Shown here: piece after piece, positions 14,379 through 26,915 of the stretch
Layout: each line of letters begins with the position of its first letter
How positions within the stretch are numbered: the first letter of the stretch is position 1
Position numbers and translations under genes: made by a program
Notes under the pieces: model-generated
What the model was told of the DNA's origin: nothing
The model's database searches: none
What the model saw: the letters and a program-made list of their open reading frames with translations, nothing else
Assembly (NCBI GenBank): GCA_013397075.1
Contig: VWZS01004848.1
Span: forward strand, 132,877-196,876
Reading direction: 5' to 3'
DNA from: Rhabdornis inornatus
Taxonomy: Eukaryota; Chordata; Aves; Passeriformes; Rhabdornithidae
Length of the DNA stretch: 64,000 nt

Positions 14379-16710
14379 CCAGTGATTTGTGAAGCCTATT
14401 AGTATTATTATTTTACCCACAAAGAACACATGGAAGATTATATGATTCTGTCTCTTTTTTTGTTCTCATTCCACTTCACAAAGAGGAAAGAAATCTGAAG
14501 TAACCAATTTTCTTATCAAGGCATCAACAGTAAATAAGTGCAAGTAAACTGCAGTCTAAGACCCTGGTCAGATGAAGTGCCATTCACACAATGATCAAGT
14601 CCCCCACAATTATGCAAACATTTATAATACCATGCTTTTTACATGCTTTATATACAGAATTGGGCAATGCTACTACATCTGGGAACTCAGCAAAAGAAAT
14701 TTCCAAAAATATTTGTCAGAAAATATATGTTTTCATCTTATTGTTCTTTGCAGGGTAATTTTCTTTTCTCTTGCTTCCTGATATTATTAAGGCTTTTGTA
14801 TTTTTGTTAACTGATGGAGACTCAGAGAAGTTGCTGGAAAGTTTATCAGTGGTTTTAAAGAACTTTTGTATCCATCAAACAATTAATTGGGCCCTAACAG
14901 AGGCAGAGAAGGCCTGATGGTTACATTTTGAGATGCAGTGTTCACAATATTGGCCAGACAGAAGAATACTACTAATTATTAAAAATGTCAGAGAAATTTG
15001 ATTTAAAGTTTCCACATCAGTTTTTTTACACATTATACAGTTGATAGATGTGATCCAACCTTTACAAATAGAGTGCATGAAATACTATCAAGTGTTTATG
15101 TTAATGGATGTTCTGTCATTAACTTTAATGGGGACTATACACACTGCAATGTAAAATTAAGAAAGGTATTTATGCTCTTTAACACCCTACGACTCACAGT
15201 TTAATGGTTAATTATTTCATTCTTGAACTACTGTTCACTTTGAAGGATCTGTGGCACAATAAATTGTTTATTTCAACTGTGCCTGTGGATGCTTTGATAC
15301 TTTGATATTTTTATAATAATGCATATCATTCAATTTTTTTAATGTGGTGTCAGTAATTCATTATAATGCAGAGAGATATGTCAGCTATGCCACTTGTAGG
15401 ATAGTACTGCATTTCCTGGCTGTATTGTGTGAAAACTCATTCATTTATTTTGAGCCATTATACGTGGAGTTATATTGCTCACCATTAGAACATTTAGCAG
15501 GAAACCTGCTGTTGCTTATCACGGGGACCTCTGGAAGAAAAAAACCGACAAAAGCCACTCTAGATTAATGCCCTCAATGTCTCACTGTCAGAGAAGTCAG
15601 CCAAACCACAAAGTACTTTTTAATGGAAGAAATATCAGTTATTTTTTCCTTAAAATACAGACAAATATATAATAATAAGAATGAGGAAAAAAATTCTAAT
15701 TCATTGACCAAAGCTGGGGTCAGATTCTCAGCTGGCATGAATTTGCATGCTCCATTACTGTTAATTGGATTTACGCTCCCTGAAGGCCAGATGTTCTATG
15801 TTTCTTGATGTAGAGTGGTTTCAGAGTCATAGCTGGTTTTTGCATTAGTATTCTTGTGTTTTTTATGGACTGAGTACCATTGTATTTGTTCTGGTCAGTC
15901 TTTTGCCATATGTAAACTCTGATATGATTTAGACAGGTAATTTTCAGATTGCAGACTTAAGTTTTATTAAATATTTTGGATCAAAACCATTTTTAGTTAA
16001 GCAATTCTTATGCTTGTCAAATTAGATTACTTATTTATATAATATTCAGCTGTGAGTGCAAATAAGATGTTACCCTCCCTGACAGTTTTAACACTCTTAG
16101 TTTCTTCTTCCTCACACCTCTGCTAACACCTTCATTCTCCCTGTTCCCTATCAGAAACAAATTTATTCCAGCCATATACCTAAAGTAACTTTTTCATAAA
16201 GTCCTAATATCTTATATACTACTTGATGAGACCAAGAGCTTTGTGGTTCTTGCTTTGCGTTTTTTTTTGTTTGCTTGTTTGCTTTTAATTTTTATTTTTT
16301 TTTTATTTTCCTGAGGATGAAATGAAGATTGGATTGAAACAAGCAGGCAAACTCCCTACTACATGCTACTTAACAGAGTCCACCAGTGAGATTGCTTTTT
16401 TTGGCCATGTCATACTGAACATTTTGTTCAAAATTTCATTAATGAGAAGTTCTGGGGTTTAGTTAAAAAAATTGCAGCTAAGCATCTTCACTCCTGTAAG
16501 TCTCATGAATCAGACACTATTAAAATTTTTTGTCCATCCTGTCCTTTCCTGTGGAAGGAAAACAACAAATTATTCCACAGTATATGCTGCATTTGTAACT
16601 TACTAAGTTTAATAGGTAATATTAATTTTAAATAGCAAATTAGTTGCATTTTGTGTCTGAGATGCTCAGACTTCTGCTGATTTAAAGAGAAAAAGGTCTT
16701 CATTTAAGCA

Positions 16711-17270
16711 TTGCCAGAAGATTGAGTGAGGTGATCCTGCCCCTCTACTCAGCCCTGGTGAGGGCACATCTGGAGTGCTGTTCCCAGTTCTGGGCTCCTC
16801 AGCACAAGAGAGACATGGAGCTCCTGGAGCACATCCAGCAGAGGTTTTCAAATTTGATTAAGGGCCTGGAGCATCTTTCTGAGGAGAGGCTGAGGAAGCT
16901 GGGCTTGTTCATGCCCAAGGAGAGGTGACTGAGAGGGGACCTCATCAATGTCTGTAAGTCTCCAAAGGGAGGGTGACAAGAGGATGGATCCAGGCTCTTC
17001 TAGGTGGTGCCAAGCCATAGGACAAGGGGCAATGAGCCAAAAATGGTGCACAGGAAATTCCACCGGAACATGAGGAAGAACTTCTGTACTGTGCAGGTGA
17101 CTGAGCACTGGAACAGATTGCTCAGAGAGGTTGTGGAGTCTCCCTCACTGGAGATATTTGAGAACTGTCTGCACACAATCCTGTGCCATGTGCTGTAGGG
17201 TGCCTGTGCTTGAATGGGGAGGCTGGACCAGTGTGTTCCCTTCCAACCTGACCCATTCTTTGATTCTGTG
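16711..17270 (+). mobile_element. CR1 LINE, 5'-truncated 3' end (sense)
   Basis: CR1 is a non-LTR retrotransposon copied by target-primed reverse transcription, and most copies are severely 5'-truncated. Here about 560 bp of the 3' end is present: the last part of ORF2, then a 3' UTR of about 72 bp. The UTR ends in two copies of the CR1-type terminal octamer, ATTCTTTG at 17255 and ATTCTGTG at 17263, which is the diagnostic 3' end of the family. The 5' break falls within ORF2 just before the conserved EVILPLYSALV stretch. No clear target-site duplication is visible, as is usual for CR1. It lies opposite in orientation to the similar copy at 26101-26915. The subfamily cannot be fixed without alignment to consensus sequences. 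Confidence 0.93.
16722..17198 (+). pseudogene. CR1 ORF2 C-terminal remnant
   Basis: This is the tail of the CR1 endonuclease/reverse-transcriptase polyprotein, downstream of the catalytic motifs. Recognisable stretches in order are EVILPLYSALVRAHLE, FWAPQHKRDMELLEH, then HRKFHRNMRKNF, VTEHWNRL and VESPSLEIFE. All lie in one frame (codons starting at 16722 and 17004 are in phase). Three in-frame stops interrupt it: TGA at 16926, TGA at 16974 and TAG at 17001. The natural stop is TAG at 17196. No frameshift is needed, so decay here has been by substitution only. The TGA at 16926 sits where CR1 usually has an arginine codon, compatible with CGA-to-TGA deamination. Not functional. Confidence 0.85.
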
Positions 17271-20200
17271 TTTCATTTTCACATGGAAATCGCATAAAAG
17301 TGGTTGTAAAAATAAAGTTGACATCTTAAACATGTCACTTGGAGAAAATACCACACATGTACATATTTGAGGGAAGAACGCGCATCAACAATTTCATTAA
17401 TTGACAAGAAATTTAATTTATTATTGTTACTTTTATTCTTTGCAAACATGTACTTTGTTGTCTTGTACAAAATCACTATGAGAGAAGTTGGTCAATTATT
17501 GATAGCTTTCTTTTTCTTTATCATTTTTCCTGAACTTCTCTAGTCTTTTACAACTAATTTTCCTTCTTTCCCCAGTATTGTAATAAAATATCAGAGATGG
17601 TGTGAGTTATTCATAGCTCCCTTCTTATATCCATTTTATCTCTAAGTCCACCCATTACCAGTGTGAAATATAAAACAAATTCATTTTTCCATAGCTCTTG
17701 ACTATCGAAAAAATGACCCATTTGAGATCAAATGTTCATTGACTGCTTTTTTGGGGGTGGAAGATGTGTCAGAGCAAGCTTCTTTTTCTACTTGTCACTT
17801 CCAGACAGCACAATGAAGACTAGAAAAACTCATATATGATGGGAAACCTGCTGCCTGTTGAGCTGTGAAAAGAGCTGCCATTAGGAACCCAAAATATTTC
17901 TGCCAGGTCAGCAGAGTATGAGAAAAGTTCCCATTAAGCGGTTTATAACTATACACCTCTTTTTTCTTCCTTTCCCTCTCTCCTCCCCCTCCAAGCTTTT
18001 GATAGCCAGCAATTCACTTTGCTGGCACATACTGTGGCCTTTCTCAGAGTATAATTCACAATGTTTATAACTGTCATTTCAGTCTCGGTACTTTGTATTT
18101 TTTCATCTCATAGCCTTTCTCTTTTTCAGGTTCTTGTCACCCTGGAAAAACACCAGTGTTTATAACCTCTCTGGCTGCACTGACTGGCTTTGTCACCAGA
18201 GGTTTTTGTAGCATCCTTAATGACCTGTTAGGAAGAAGCTTGTAAACATTCTGTCATAGTAAGTGTTAGGCTGAAAATCTGATACCTTAACTTGTATCCT
18301 CAAAATATTGGCATATTAAGTGCTTGGCAATTGGACAGCATGATGGGCTCAATACAGTAAATTCTTCAGATACTTTTTTTTCTTAGTAGTATTCCTTTTT
18401 TCCAGAAGATGGCCATTCTAATCAAAGAATGGGTGTGTTATTAGGCTGTGAATTCTTGGGACCTTCTGTGCTAAATATTTATAACGAAAAACATTCTCTA
18501 TAAATGGCAGTATACATCTAGAATAGAAAGCAAAACACTTTTTGTGAAGTTTTGAGCAATATCCTAAATGAGATGTATAGGAAATTCCAAGTATTATGTT
18601 TTTATATATATTGCCATGGGAGAATGTAGAAACCCCCAGTTCTGCTCTGTTATTTGAACAATGAGAAGTGTCTGAGGCATCCAGAAAGCTTAGCAGAAAA
18701 TTGTATTTTCTAGCACTAGTAGATTCTGTGTAATAAGTGGTTCTAGTCTTGCAAGAGCTAAACTTCCAAATCCTTTGGAATAGTTATGTGACTTTTTGTA
18801 CTAATACTTTATAGGTGAGAACTAGGTATTGTTTAACTCAAAAAAGCACCAAAAATTACAGTTTTTTTCAATTTCTGTTTCCATCTCAGTTTTTAATTTC
18901 TGTGTTAGGAATCTGTGAGAACATTCAAATTGAAGTGTGATACTGGAAAAACATGAACCTTTAGCTATAGTGTCTCCAAGGTGCCACAGTCTAGATGTTA
19001 AAATCTATCTTAGATATTATCCATATATATATATAAATAGATATATTCATGTAAATAAAGACACCATAAATATATGTTGAGGCTCACACATTATGAAACA
19101 ATGCTGATTTTGGCTTATGCATTATGTTATAAAAGTTTAGTCTTATATCAAGAAATTAGGTTAAAGTTTTCCTCCTGTCCCAAAGACGTACTAGGATGCC
19201 TGTCTGTAGTGGCTTCAATACACACAAAGTCATGAAGAGTAAGAAAACCTCAGCTATTATTTTGGCAGAAAATTGTGAGGCAAATCAAAGAAATTAAATA
19301 ATTCTCTTCACTATACAGATTTATATCTCCCATGTATTTGGAAGTCAGGAAGACAAGTATGTGTTTTGGCAAATGTTTCTTTTTTCCTTGGAATGAGGCA
19401 AAGGACTTGCTGCAAACTGATCACCAATTCACTTCTGCCAGGAGTGCACACTGGGTGAAATGGAGAAGTCCTTTGAGAAAAGGCTGGGATTTGTTTGAGT
19501 GAAATTGTAAGTGTATGAGTATTAGTGACACTGGAAAACTTAGTCATCTGGAAATCACGAAAAGAGTATCACCACTTTATTCAATCCTTTTCTCTATGCT
19601 TAGAGATAGAAAGGCATATTGCTCCATTTTGCAGGGATCAAACAATGCTTATGAACAATAGCATCACAGTCATGGTGTTCATGTCAAACAAGAACATACC
19701 TGAAATACTTGAATCCCAGGAAAAGCAGAAAAACACAGTGAATATTGGAATCCGTCCTAGATAGTGTTAAGCAATACCAGTGAAAACCTCTTAGATTTAT
19801 TCCAGGAACCACTTCATGCTTATCAGCAAAAATGCAGAAAGCCTATCACAGTGGTCAGATGAATGAAGTACTAATGGGACAAAGCAATCTGAAATAATTA
19901 CATTTTTCAGATAATGCACAAAACATAGTTGAACGGATAATACTGTAACAGTATCCCTTGGTCTCCATCAGTTCTGTATTCATACACATAAAGAAAACAA
20001 CACCACCCCCCCCCACATTTTCAAAGATGATCAGAGTCCAGAAATTGCCTCAACCATGTTTATTCCTCTCTTTCATCTCAGTGGAACTGATCGAGGTTTT
20101 AATTTCCTTCGTGAAGATGTGAATGAAATTATTTTTATTGAACAACACATCTTCCTTTAAATACTTGCTAAAAATAAAACACTTGAAAACAAGAGCTTAG

Positions 20201-21010
20201 ATCCTATTGTGAAAACAAAAGTACTTATTCAGAATTTTAGAATATATTTAAGGTGTGGGAAAAAAGTTGTCGTGCTTATAAAGTTTCTATTTACAGAAAG
20301 ATTGGTTTTGGAGGGAAAAAAAATACAAAACAAAACAACACAAAAACAACCCTACAAGAGAAAGATATATTTTAGTCTCATTGCTCTGATTTTCAGATAT
20401 TATTATATTCAGTTATAGCATGGGGATAAATATGGTCTGTGTAGACAAAATACCTAAACTGATCATTTTGCATGGTCAGTGATAGAATCAATCCTCTGGC
20501 TGGAAGAGAAGGTCGTATATACCTCAGAATCAGTAGGAGGATCAGCTGATAATAGAACTGGTAAAATTTTTGAATTTGAGATATAAAACCAGATAGATAT
20601 TTTATAATAAAAATGGTATAAACATGAATCAATCAAAAAAGAGAGTAGTTTTGTGCTGACCGAGTTTGGTAAAGCTCTGAAATTAAGGCTCTGTCAGTAG
20701 TAAAGGTTCAGTAATACACCCAAGCTGGTGAAAGGACTGACAAAAATGCTTTCAAGGGAAGTAAGATTCAACTGCTTTCACTTTAGCTGTAAATTATGAT
20801 TTTGTTTTCCAGATTAATGATCTAAAGTATTCCAAAATCAGTGGAAGTTCTTGCATTGGTTAGCTGTGGATGAGTAGTGCAGACTACTAGTATAAGATTT
20901 CTAATATCTCAGTATCTGAGATATGAGATTGACCTAAAGCCTACTTATCCTCTCTCTCTTCTTTTTTCTTTTTTTCTTTTTTTTTCTAATTTTTAAAATC
21001 ACCCAATTAT
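17271..21010. other. Unique A+T-rich noncoding block
   Basis: No supported gene. It holds a TA-rich patch at 19022-19047, a C-run near 20005-20015, a 9-bp-arm palindrome at 20904-20924 (ATATCTCAG, loop TAT, CTGAGATAT) and a pyrimidine-rich tract near 20950-20990. A stretch around 17750-18250 is less A+T-rich and of higher complexity, but I cannot tie it to a known element. Confidence 0.55.
19022..19047. repeat. (TA)n-rich patch
   Basis: Short alternating TA run with one interrupting AAATAG. Simple sequence. Confidence 0.65.
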
Positions 21011-21110
21011 TGAATAATTTAGGTTGAAAAAATTCTCTGCAGGCAACGTGGTCCAGCCGTTCCATCAAAGCAGGGCCACATTATCTGCTGCTCATCAGCA
21101 TCCTCACTTC
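21011..21110 (-). mobile_element. Decayed CR1 3' tail (antisense)
   Basis: Read on the + strand, this matches the antisense of a CR1 3' UTR as I know it: GAATAATTTAGGTTG followed by a GTCCAGCC stretch and then TCAAAGCAGGGCCA. These correspond to the usual antisense blocks (ATCATTTAGGTTGGAA, TAGTCCAACC, CTCAAAGCAGGG). The similarity fades after about 21110, although TGATATCCATGG near 21131 could be a remnant of the adjoining ORF2 end. It is far more diverged than the copies at 16.7 and 26.1 kb. The call rests on remembered consensus blocks and needs an alignment. Confidence 0.55.
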
Positions 21111-24100
21111 TGCACTCAAAGCAGTGAGATTGATATCCATGGTGGGTGTCTCTAGTGGGGTCATTTGTTATATTTTCTTTAAATTAATTTCCAGCGTAAG
21201 TTTCAAAGTTCCACACCTTCCTCATTCAGTAAAAGCTGCTTCCAGGTACAGAAAAACCAGCACAAACCAAACTTCACATCTACTGGCTTAATACAACACC
21301 TTTTCCACCAGAACTCTTCCTGATATATGTTAAAGTTATCACTGGGCATGAGAACTGCAACTAAGACATAAGTTTCTTTTTATTCCTATACTGAATTTTT
21401 TCTAACTACTAGCTACTGGACTAGCTACTGGAGAATGAATATATGCATACAAAATTTCAAAACACATATGCACGCATATTTCTAATGCATTTATTTTGAA
21501 TGATTATATCATTCTAATATTATAGAAATTTACAGATTACTTAAGACCTAACAGAATTTTCACTGTATGGCTTAAACAATAGTCTGGATTTTTTAACATG
21601 CAGTACCTCTGTCACACAAGTTAAAGTGAAAGGAAAGAAAATGTATATACTGAGTAATTATGTTTCTCATTTATATTTATTCTACATGAGAGGGATAGAG
21701 GAGCAAACAGCAGATATTTTAAACCCATCAGATAACCTCAGTCATTCTGATACTCTGGAATGCTTTTTATGACATTCCTTCAAATCATCAGGCAGAAAAA
21801 GGAGGAGGTATTCTTTCACTGCATAATAAAGTTTTTGAAGATGGAGAAAGATTGGATTGGTTTTGAGGGGATAAAGAAAGACTGGTGAAATAAAATTAAT
21901 GGAAGAAAGTACAGTTAATTAGTGTCAGTATAAACCTGTTCCACCAAGTTCAAAGAAGGGCTTTAACACCTTCAGTTGAACGAGGATTTAGCTCTATTTT
22001 CCCTTAGTGATCCAAAATAAGTAACTTGAGAGAACAACGAAAGTTGTTTGCTTCTTCTGTTGTTGTTCTATCCCCATTGAATTATTCTTAATAACTTTTT
22101 AAAACAACTAAAACCTGCAACAGTATACACACAGCTTTAGTCTGGAAATATGTGATGATACGATACCCAAGAAAAAGTGTAATATGAGGTACTTATATTC
22201 CATTTTTATCACTGATTATTCATTACTGCTGATATCCTTTAAACACATTCAGTGAAAATGGCAAAAAGTAATTAACATAGGTCTGTGAGTTCTCCTAATT
22301 TCAGCAATACAGTACATTTCGTTGGGAAGACTGACTTTAAAGATATTATTCATAAAACCTCATCTTCTTAAGGATGACCCTTTGCACTACACTCGCCCGT
22401 GTTCATTCCAGCTTCTTTTCCCCTCCAAGATTCTTTAACTTTTTTCTAATCGTCTCCCAGTCATCCTTTCTCCTCTTGTTGCACATTGAAGCCTTAGCCC
22501 CTAATGGCCATGATCTCCTTTAACTCTGGTTCTAGTGAGCTTTTGAATCATCCTCCTTTCTGAAGGGCTTCCTTCCCTTCTGAATTGCTGCGGAATGTCC
22601 CTTCCTCTTGTCTTACCATTTCCTTTTTATAATAATCTGTTCACCATTGTCCAATTACAAACTGAAATTCAGTTCTCTGTGTCCTTTGCCTTCATCCATG
22701 AACAGAAGCCCTTTGCTTCTGTTTACTAAAGGTTTTGTGTCTTTCTGGGGGTGATGCTCTCCCCAATTCCCTTGTCTCAATCTCTTCTGATTAATCCTAT
22801 TATAAAGCTTATTAATATATATATGTATAATTCTATATTCAAATATAAATTTATACATATGTATGAATTTATACGTATACCTATAAATTAAATACACATT
22901 GGAAACATATATTTTCTTTTCTTTATTCTATTTACAGGTTAGACAATAAAGAGAAGAAAATATTATTAGGGTCATTAAATCTGAAATAGATATTATTAAA
23001 CTAATTAAAAGTAGAAATAATTCTGAATTTTGCAATCATAAAGTACATTAATTACCATCTAACACAAAACTTAGGTTATAACTGCTGACTGACTCATAAA
23101 ATGGACAGAACACTTAAGGTCTTAGGATTGTCTCTTCTGGAATGTGGTGTGGGGCAGTCCCACTCATTTCATTATTCTAATAGTAGAACAAGAGGATAAA
23201 GGACAGAGAGAAGGACAGGACGATTACATGAAGCTAGAGTAATATGAAAAGGTTGACCTGAACCAAGTCTCTCATGAAACTAAAAGAAAGTTGTAAAAAA
23301 TTATGTCTTCTGGAAATCTGAAGAAATTAGCAGGAAAAATACAGTGAGATTATTTAACTTAAATTTTGATTGCATGAACAAGTAGCACAAATATAACATT
23401 TATTTAAAAAAAAGATCTAATGAATTTCATCTGAGAAAATGTGAAGACACATACAGAATAAGTATGGTTGTACTGAGATTTTCATATCAGAAAATACACC
23501 TTATTAAATTACTCAAAATCTCATTTCCATTTGAGAGTGTCTACCATTATTCCTTCTTCTCTTAAAAGCAAACATGTTTTTTTTTATTTATTGGCAAATT
23601 AATATTTTTTTAAACATAAACTCACAATCTGAATTATTCTGGGAGAAAGGAACAAATATTTCTAATGGTGTGAGAAATGCTTTGTATTTCTCCAAATATA
23701 TTACTCAAACTCATATGCACAAGTAATTTTAGGGAATGAAAAATAAAAGCAAAGATATCAGTGTAATATATCTTTAAATTCCTAGGCTGTAAATCAAAAA
23801 TTATGGCTGTTCATCATTATATGGACAGATACATAAAACATAATTCTTATATAATGGTGATGCTGTCATTTGTTCTGAATTTCAGTATCCTTTTCATCCT
23901 TGCCAGACCTCTAATGAGAGGAAATCAAGTCAGAAAGAGGCACACAGAAAACATATAATGCATATACAGAACAAGTTTATGGACGTGTTTTGGGATAAAG
24001 TACTTTCCGTAATGCCTGTCTGGTGCTTCTGTTAGGAGTATCCAGCACTATCTTCCTCCTGTTTTTTTTTTCCCCCCAGTGAACACAACATTTCTGGTCA

Positions 24101-26100
24101 GTCTGCAGATGAACTTTTCTCAAAAGTGTCTGCATAGTATGCAAAAGTAGAATAATTTTTAACTGGTCAAAAAAAGGAGATTCAAATGTAGCAGGTAAAC
24201 CAAGCAAACTAAATCCCATCTATCAATTTTTATAACATTTTTAAGATTCATATCTACCTATTAATCTTTTTTTCCATTTAAATTTGGAACTATATTATTT
24301 TTGCTCCAAATATCTTCTCTTTTCCTGAAAAGAGTTGTATATAAACCCATCTTTGCATATCAAGTGTGGCTTACTCAATGTATGAAAACAAAGAGATGTA
24401 GCTTTGCATGGCTTGTAAAACACGAGAAAATTAATCCCTCCACCTGCAAAGAGATTGCACAGAGCAGTCATCTTCTGACTCGTGGAGATAAGTGTAGTTA
24501 ATCAACACACACACAAGAGCTTGTTGCATGAACACGTCAGTCAGGTATATAGGAAATTTCTGTGCTCGTAGAGAAATTTGCACTGATGATTTGTGTAACT
24601 CGAAGCTGAAAATGAAGCAATTGTTTGAATTTATATACACTGACTTTGAAAATTACATGTTCACTTTAAAATAGATCTCTGACTACTAGTGCAGCAGTAC
24701 CACAAAGTCTCCTTAAACTCTTGAAAGCATTGTTCTGATTTCAGAGGCCAAGCACTGCTAAATGACCGACTTCACCAGCAATGGAAAGAACTCTTAATTC
24801 AGGATTTATATTAAAGTCAGAACAAATTACTTTTTGTATTCCTACTGAGAAAAGTATATACATTTTGGTTTGTGTATATGCAGAAAGACAGAAACCTTTC
24901 TATTTTCCTATTCCTTTATGTAAAAAACCTACTTTTTTGCTTCCACTTTTACAACATCTGTCAAAAGAGGAGTTTTTTTATGGCATATTATTTTGCAGGA
25001 AGAATGAATTGAGAAATCATATTTAAAGAAGTTGGCCTTCCATTCATGGGAATAGCTTATTAGTTTTACAAATTAATTTCCAAGACTAGCCTTATTATCT
25101 GGGACCCAAAAAACAGGCTGAACTCCATTGAGTTAACACTATGAAACAGAAGAGTCCCTCACATCACTGTTAGGACTGGATTTCTCTGCTTCCCTCTTGC
25201 CCAGGGCCTGGATTACTTCGAGCACAGAGCTTTTAGGGGTATACACTTTCTTCCAGAATACTTCTTTTGATGATATTGGTATTCTATACCCAAGAACAAC
25301 CTACTTGGAAGCACCTCAAACTCTCAATGCATATCTTACAAGACTGTTTATGCTGTCTTACTCACACTGCACTCTTGCAGAACTTTCTTTTAAAAATTTC
25401 TATGTCAAAAAGTGCATGTATAATAATCTGACATTTTTTTTCCTTCATCAATTGAAAGGATTTATTGACGTAAGCAGGTTAGCATGTACAATTATAAAAA
25501 TGTTATGAAGGATTTTGGTTACTGAAATTCAAAATTCAGACTTAAAATGTTCCAGACAGTATATAAAAAAAATTTATGCAATTAACTGGATTATGACTAC
25601 TGCCTGAACTTTGTCACCACAAAACAGTGGAGTGCCCGCAAGCAAGAGGGACATTATGGAGACACTGATGTGAAAATAAAATATTTGCAGTTTAAAAATG
25701 CAAAAAAAAAGCAAAATATAAGCAATCATAGGATATGCAAATGGGTTTTGTTTGCAAAATGGATCTACATTCAGAATGCTTTCAAATAGCTAAGTTTAAT
25801 ATTACCACAGCAGCATATATAGATCTACCCCACAGAAGTCAACTTTTGAACAACTGATTCAAGATTAGCAGTTGATCAAATGAAATGTCAAAAAAGGTTT
25901 GTGCATTTGTCAGAGGTATAAATTAAAGACTAAGGGTGAGAAGTTGAGTCCACATTTGCACAGCACTGATGATGCTGATAATGAGGTGCTGAACATAGCT
26001 CTGTTGCCTAAACTGGGAAAGTGGGACAAGGAAGAAAGAACTAAGATTTAGCTCAGTTGATAGAAAAAGAAATATTTTAGAGAGAGTTCAATAAGAGAAA
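21111..26100. other. Unique A+T-rich noncoding block
   Basis: No supported gene. It contains a pyrimidine-rich stretch at about 22370-22760 and a TA-rich patch at 22811-22894. An acceptor-like T-run/C-run/AG lies near 24061-24080 with no open frame of substance after it. The longest open frame (25197-25508, +, 103 codons) has no recognisable domain and is probably chance. Confidence 0.55.
22811..22894. repeat. TA/ATA low-complexity patch
   Basis: Runs of TATA, ATAT and imperfect palindromic TATACATATGTAT. No stable repeat unit. Confidence 0.65.
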
Positions 26101-26915
26101 CACAGAATGAGTAATGTTGGAAGGGACCACAGTGAGTCTTCTGGTCCAAGCTCCCTGTTCAAGCGGGAATCGTATTGTGCACATGGCACTGGATTGTTTC
26201 CAGATGGTTCTTGAATATCCCCAGTGAGGGAGACTCCACAATCTCTCTGGAAAACATGTTCCAGTGCTCAGTCACCTGCACAATACAGAAGTTCTTCCTC
26301 ATGTTCAGGTGGAATTTTCTGTGCATCACCCTCTTCCTATTGCCTTTTGCCTCATTGCTTGGCATCACTGAGAAGAGCCTGGATCCATTCTTTTGGCACT
26401 GTCCTTCAGACACCTACAGACATTAATGAGGTCCCATCTCAGTCACCTCATCTTGAGGCTGAGCATGCCCAGCCTTTCCTCAGCCTTTCTTTATGAGAGA
26501 GATGCTTCAGTCTCCTCATCATCTTTTTAGCCCTCTACTGGACCTGCTCAGTGAACTCCACACCTCTCTTGTACTGAGGAGCCCAGAACTGGGCACAATA
26601 AGATGTGCCCTCACCAGGGCTGAGTGAAGGGGCAGGATCACCTCCCTCGACCTGCTGGCAGTGCTCCTCCTAATGCACCACAGGATGCCATTGGCCTTCT
26701 CGGCCACCAGGGCACACTGCTGGGTCATGGACAGCTTGTTGTTCCCCAGGGCTCCCAGATCCTTCTCCACAGAGCTGCTTTCCAGCAGGTCACCCCCACC
26801 CTTTGCTGGTGACTGGGTTATTCCTCCCCAGGTGCATGATGCTGCATTTGCCTTTATTGAACTTTAAACTGTTCTCCTCTGTCTATCCCTTCAATCTGCA
26901 TTTGGCTTTCTTGAA
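26101..26915 (-). mobile_element. CR1 LINE, 5'-truncated 3' end (antisense)
   Basis: About 815 bp of CR1 lies in reverse orientation. The 3' end is at 26101, where CACAGAAT (ATTCTGTG on the element strand) is one terminal octamer, followed inward by TTGGAAGGGACC, the antisense of the usual GGTCCCTTCCAA. Moving right, the ORF2 C-terminus reads in reverse up to a FNKGKC-like stretch near 26850-26880, and similarity ends about 26915. It shares long near-identical blocks with the + strand copy at 16711-17270, so the two belong to the same or sister subfamilies and are of comparable age. Confidence 0.92.
26159..26910 (-). pseudogene. CR1 ORF2 C-terminal remnant, frameshifted
   Basis: This is the C-terminal part of the CR1 reverse-transcriptase polyprotein. 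From 26770 leftward it reads EKDLGALGNNKLSMTQQ, CALVAEKANGILWCIRRS, then SREVILPLHSALVRAHL. There a 4-base deficit relative to the 16.7-kb copy (near 26600) throws it out of frame. The second recognisable block (26413-26159) contains HRKFHLNMRKNF, VTEHWNM and VESPSLGIFK, back in the original phase, so a second compensating indel lies between about 26420 and 26590. The catalytic reverse-transcriptase motifs are upstream of the truncation and absent. Not functional. Confidence 0.82.

Larger units (their letters stand above)
12160..16710. other. Unique A+T-rich noncoding block
   Basis: No supported gene. It includes a short TAGA tract at 13111-13127, an imperfect 20-bp direct repeat with 30-bp period at 13632-13681, and a TA/AT-rich low-complexity patch at 14280-14378. 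Open frames here are 60-74 codons and none resembles a known protein. Confidence 0.6.

Noticed and set aside
20904..20924. 9-bp-arm palindrome ATATCTCAG/CTGAGATAT
   Set aside because: It is A+T-rich and short, and expected by chance in a window of this size.
24055..24085. Strong splice-acceptor-like T-run, C-run and AG
   Set aside because: No sustained open frame or donor follows, and such motifs are common in T-rich DNA.
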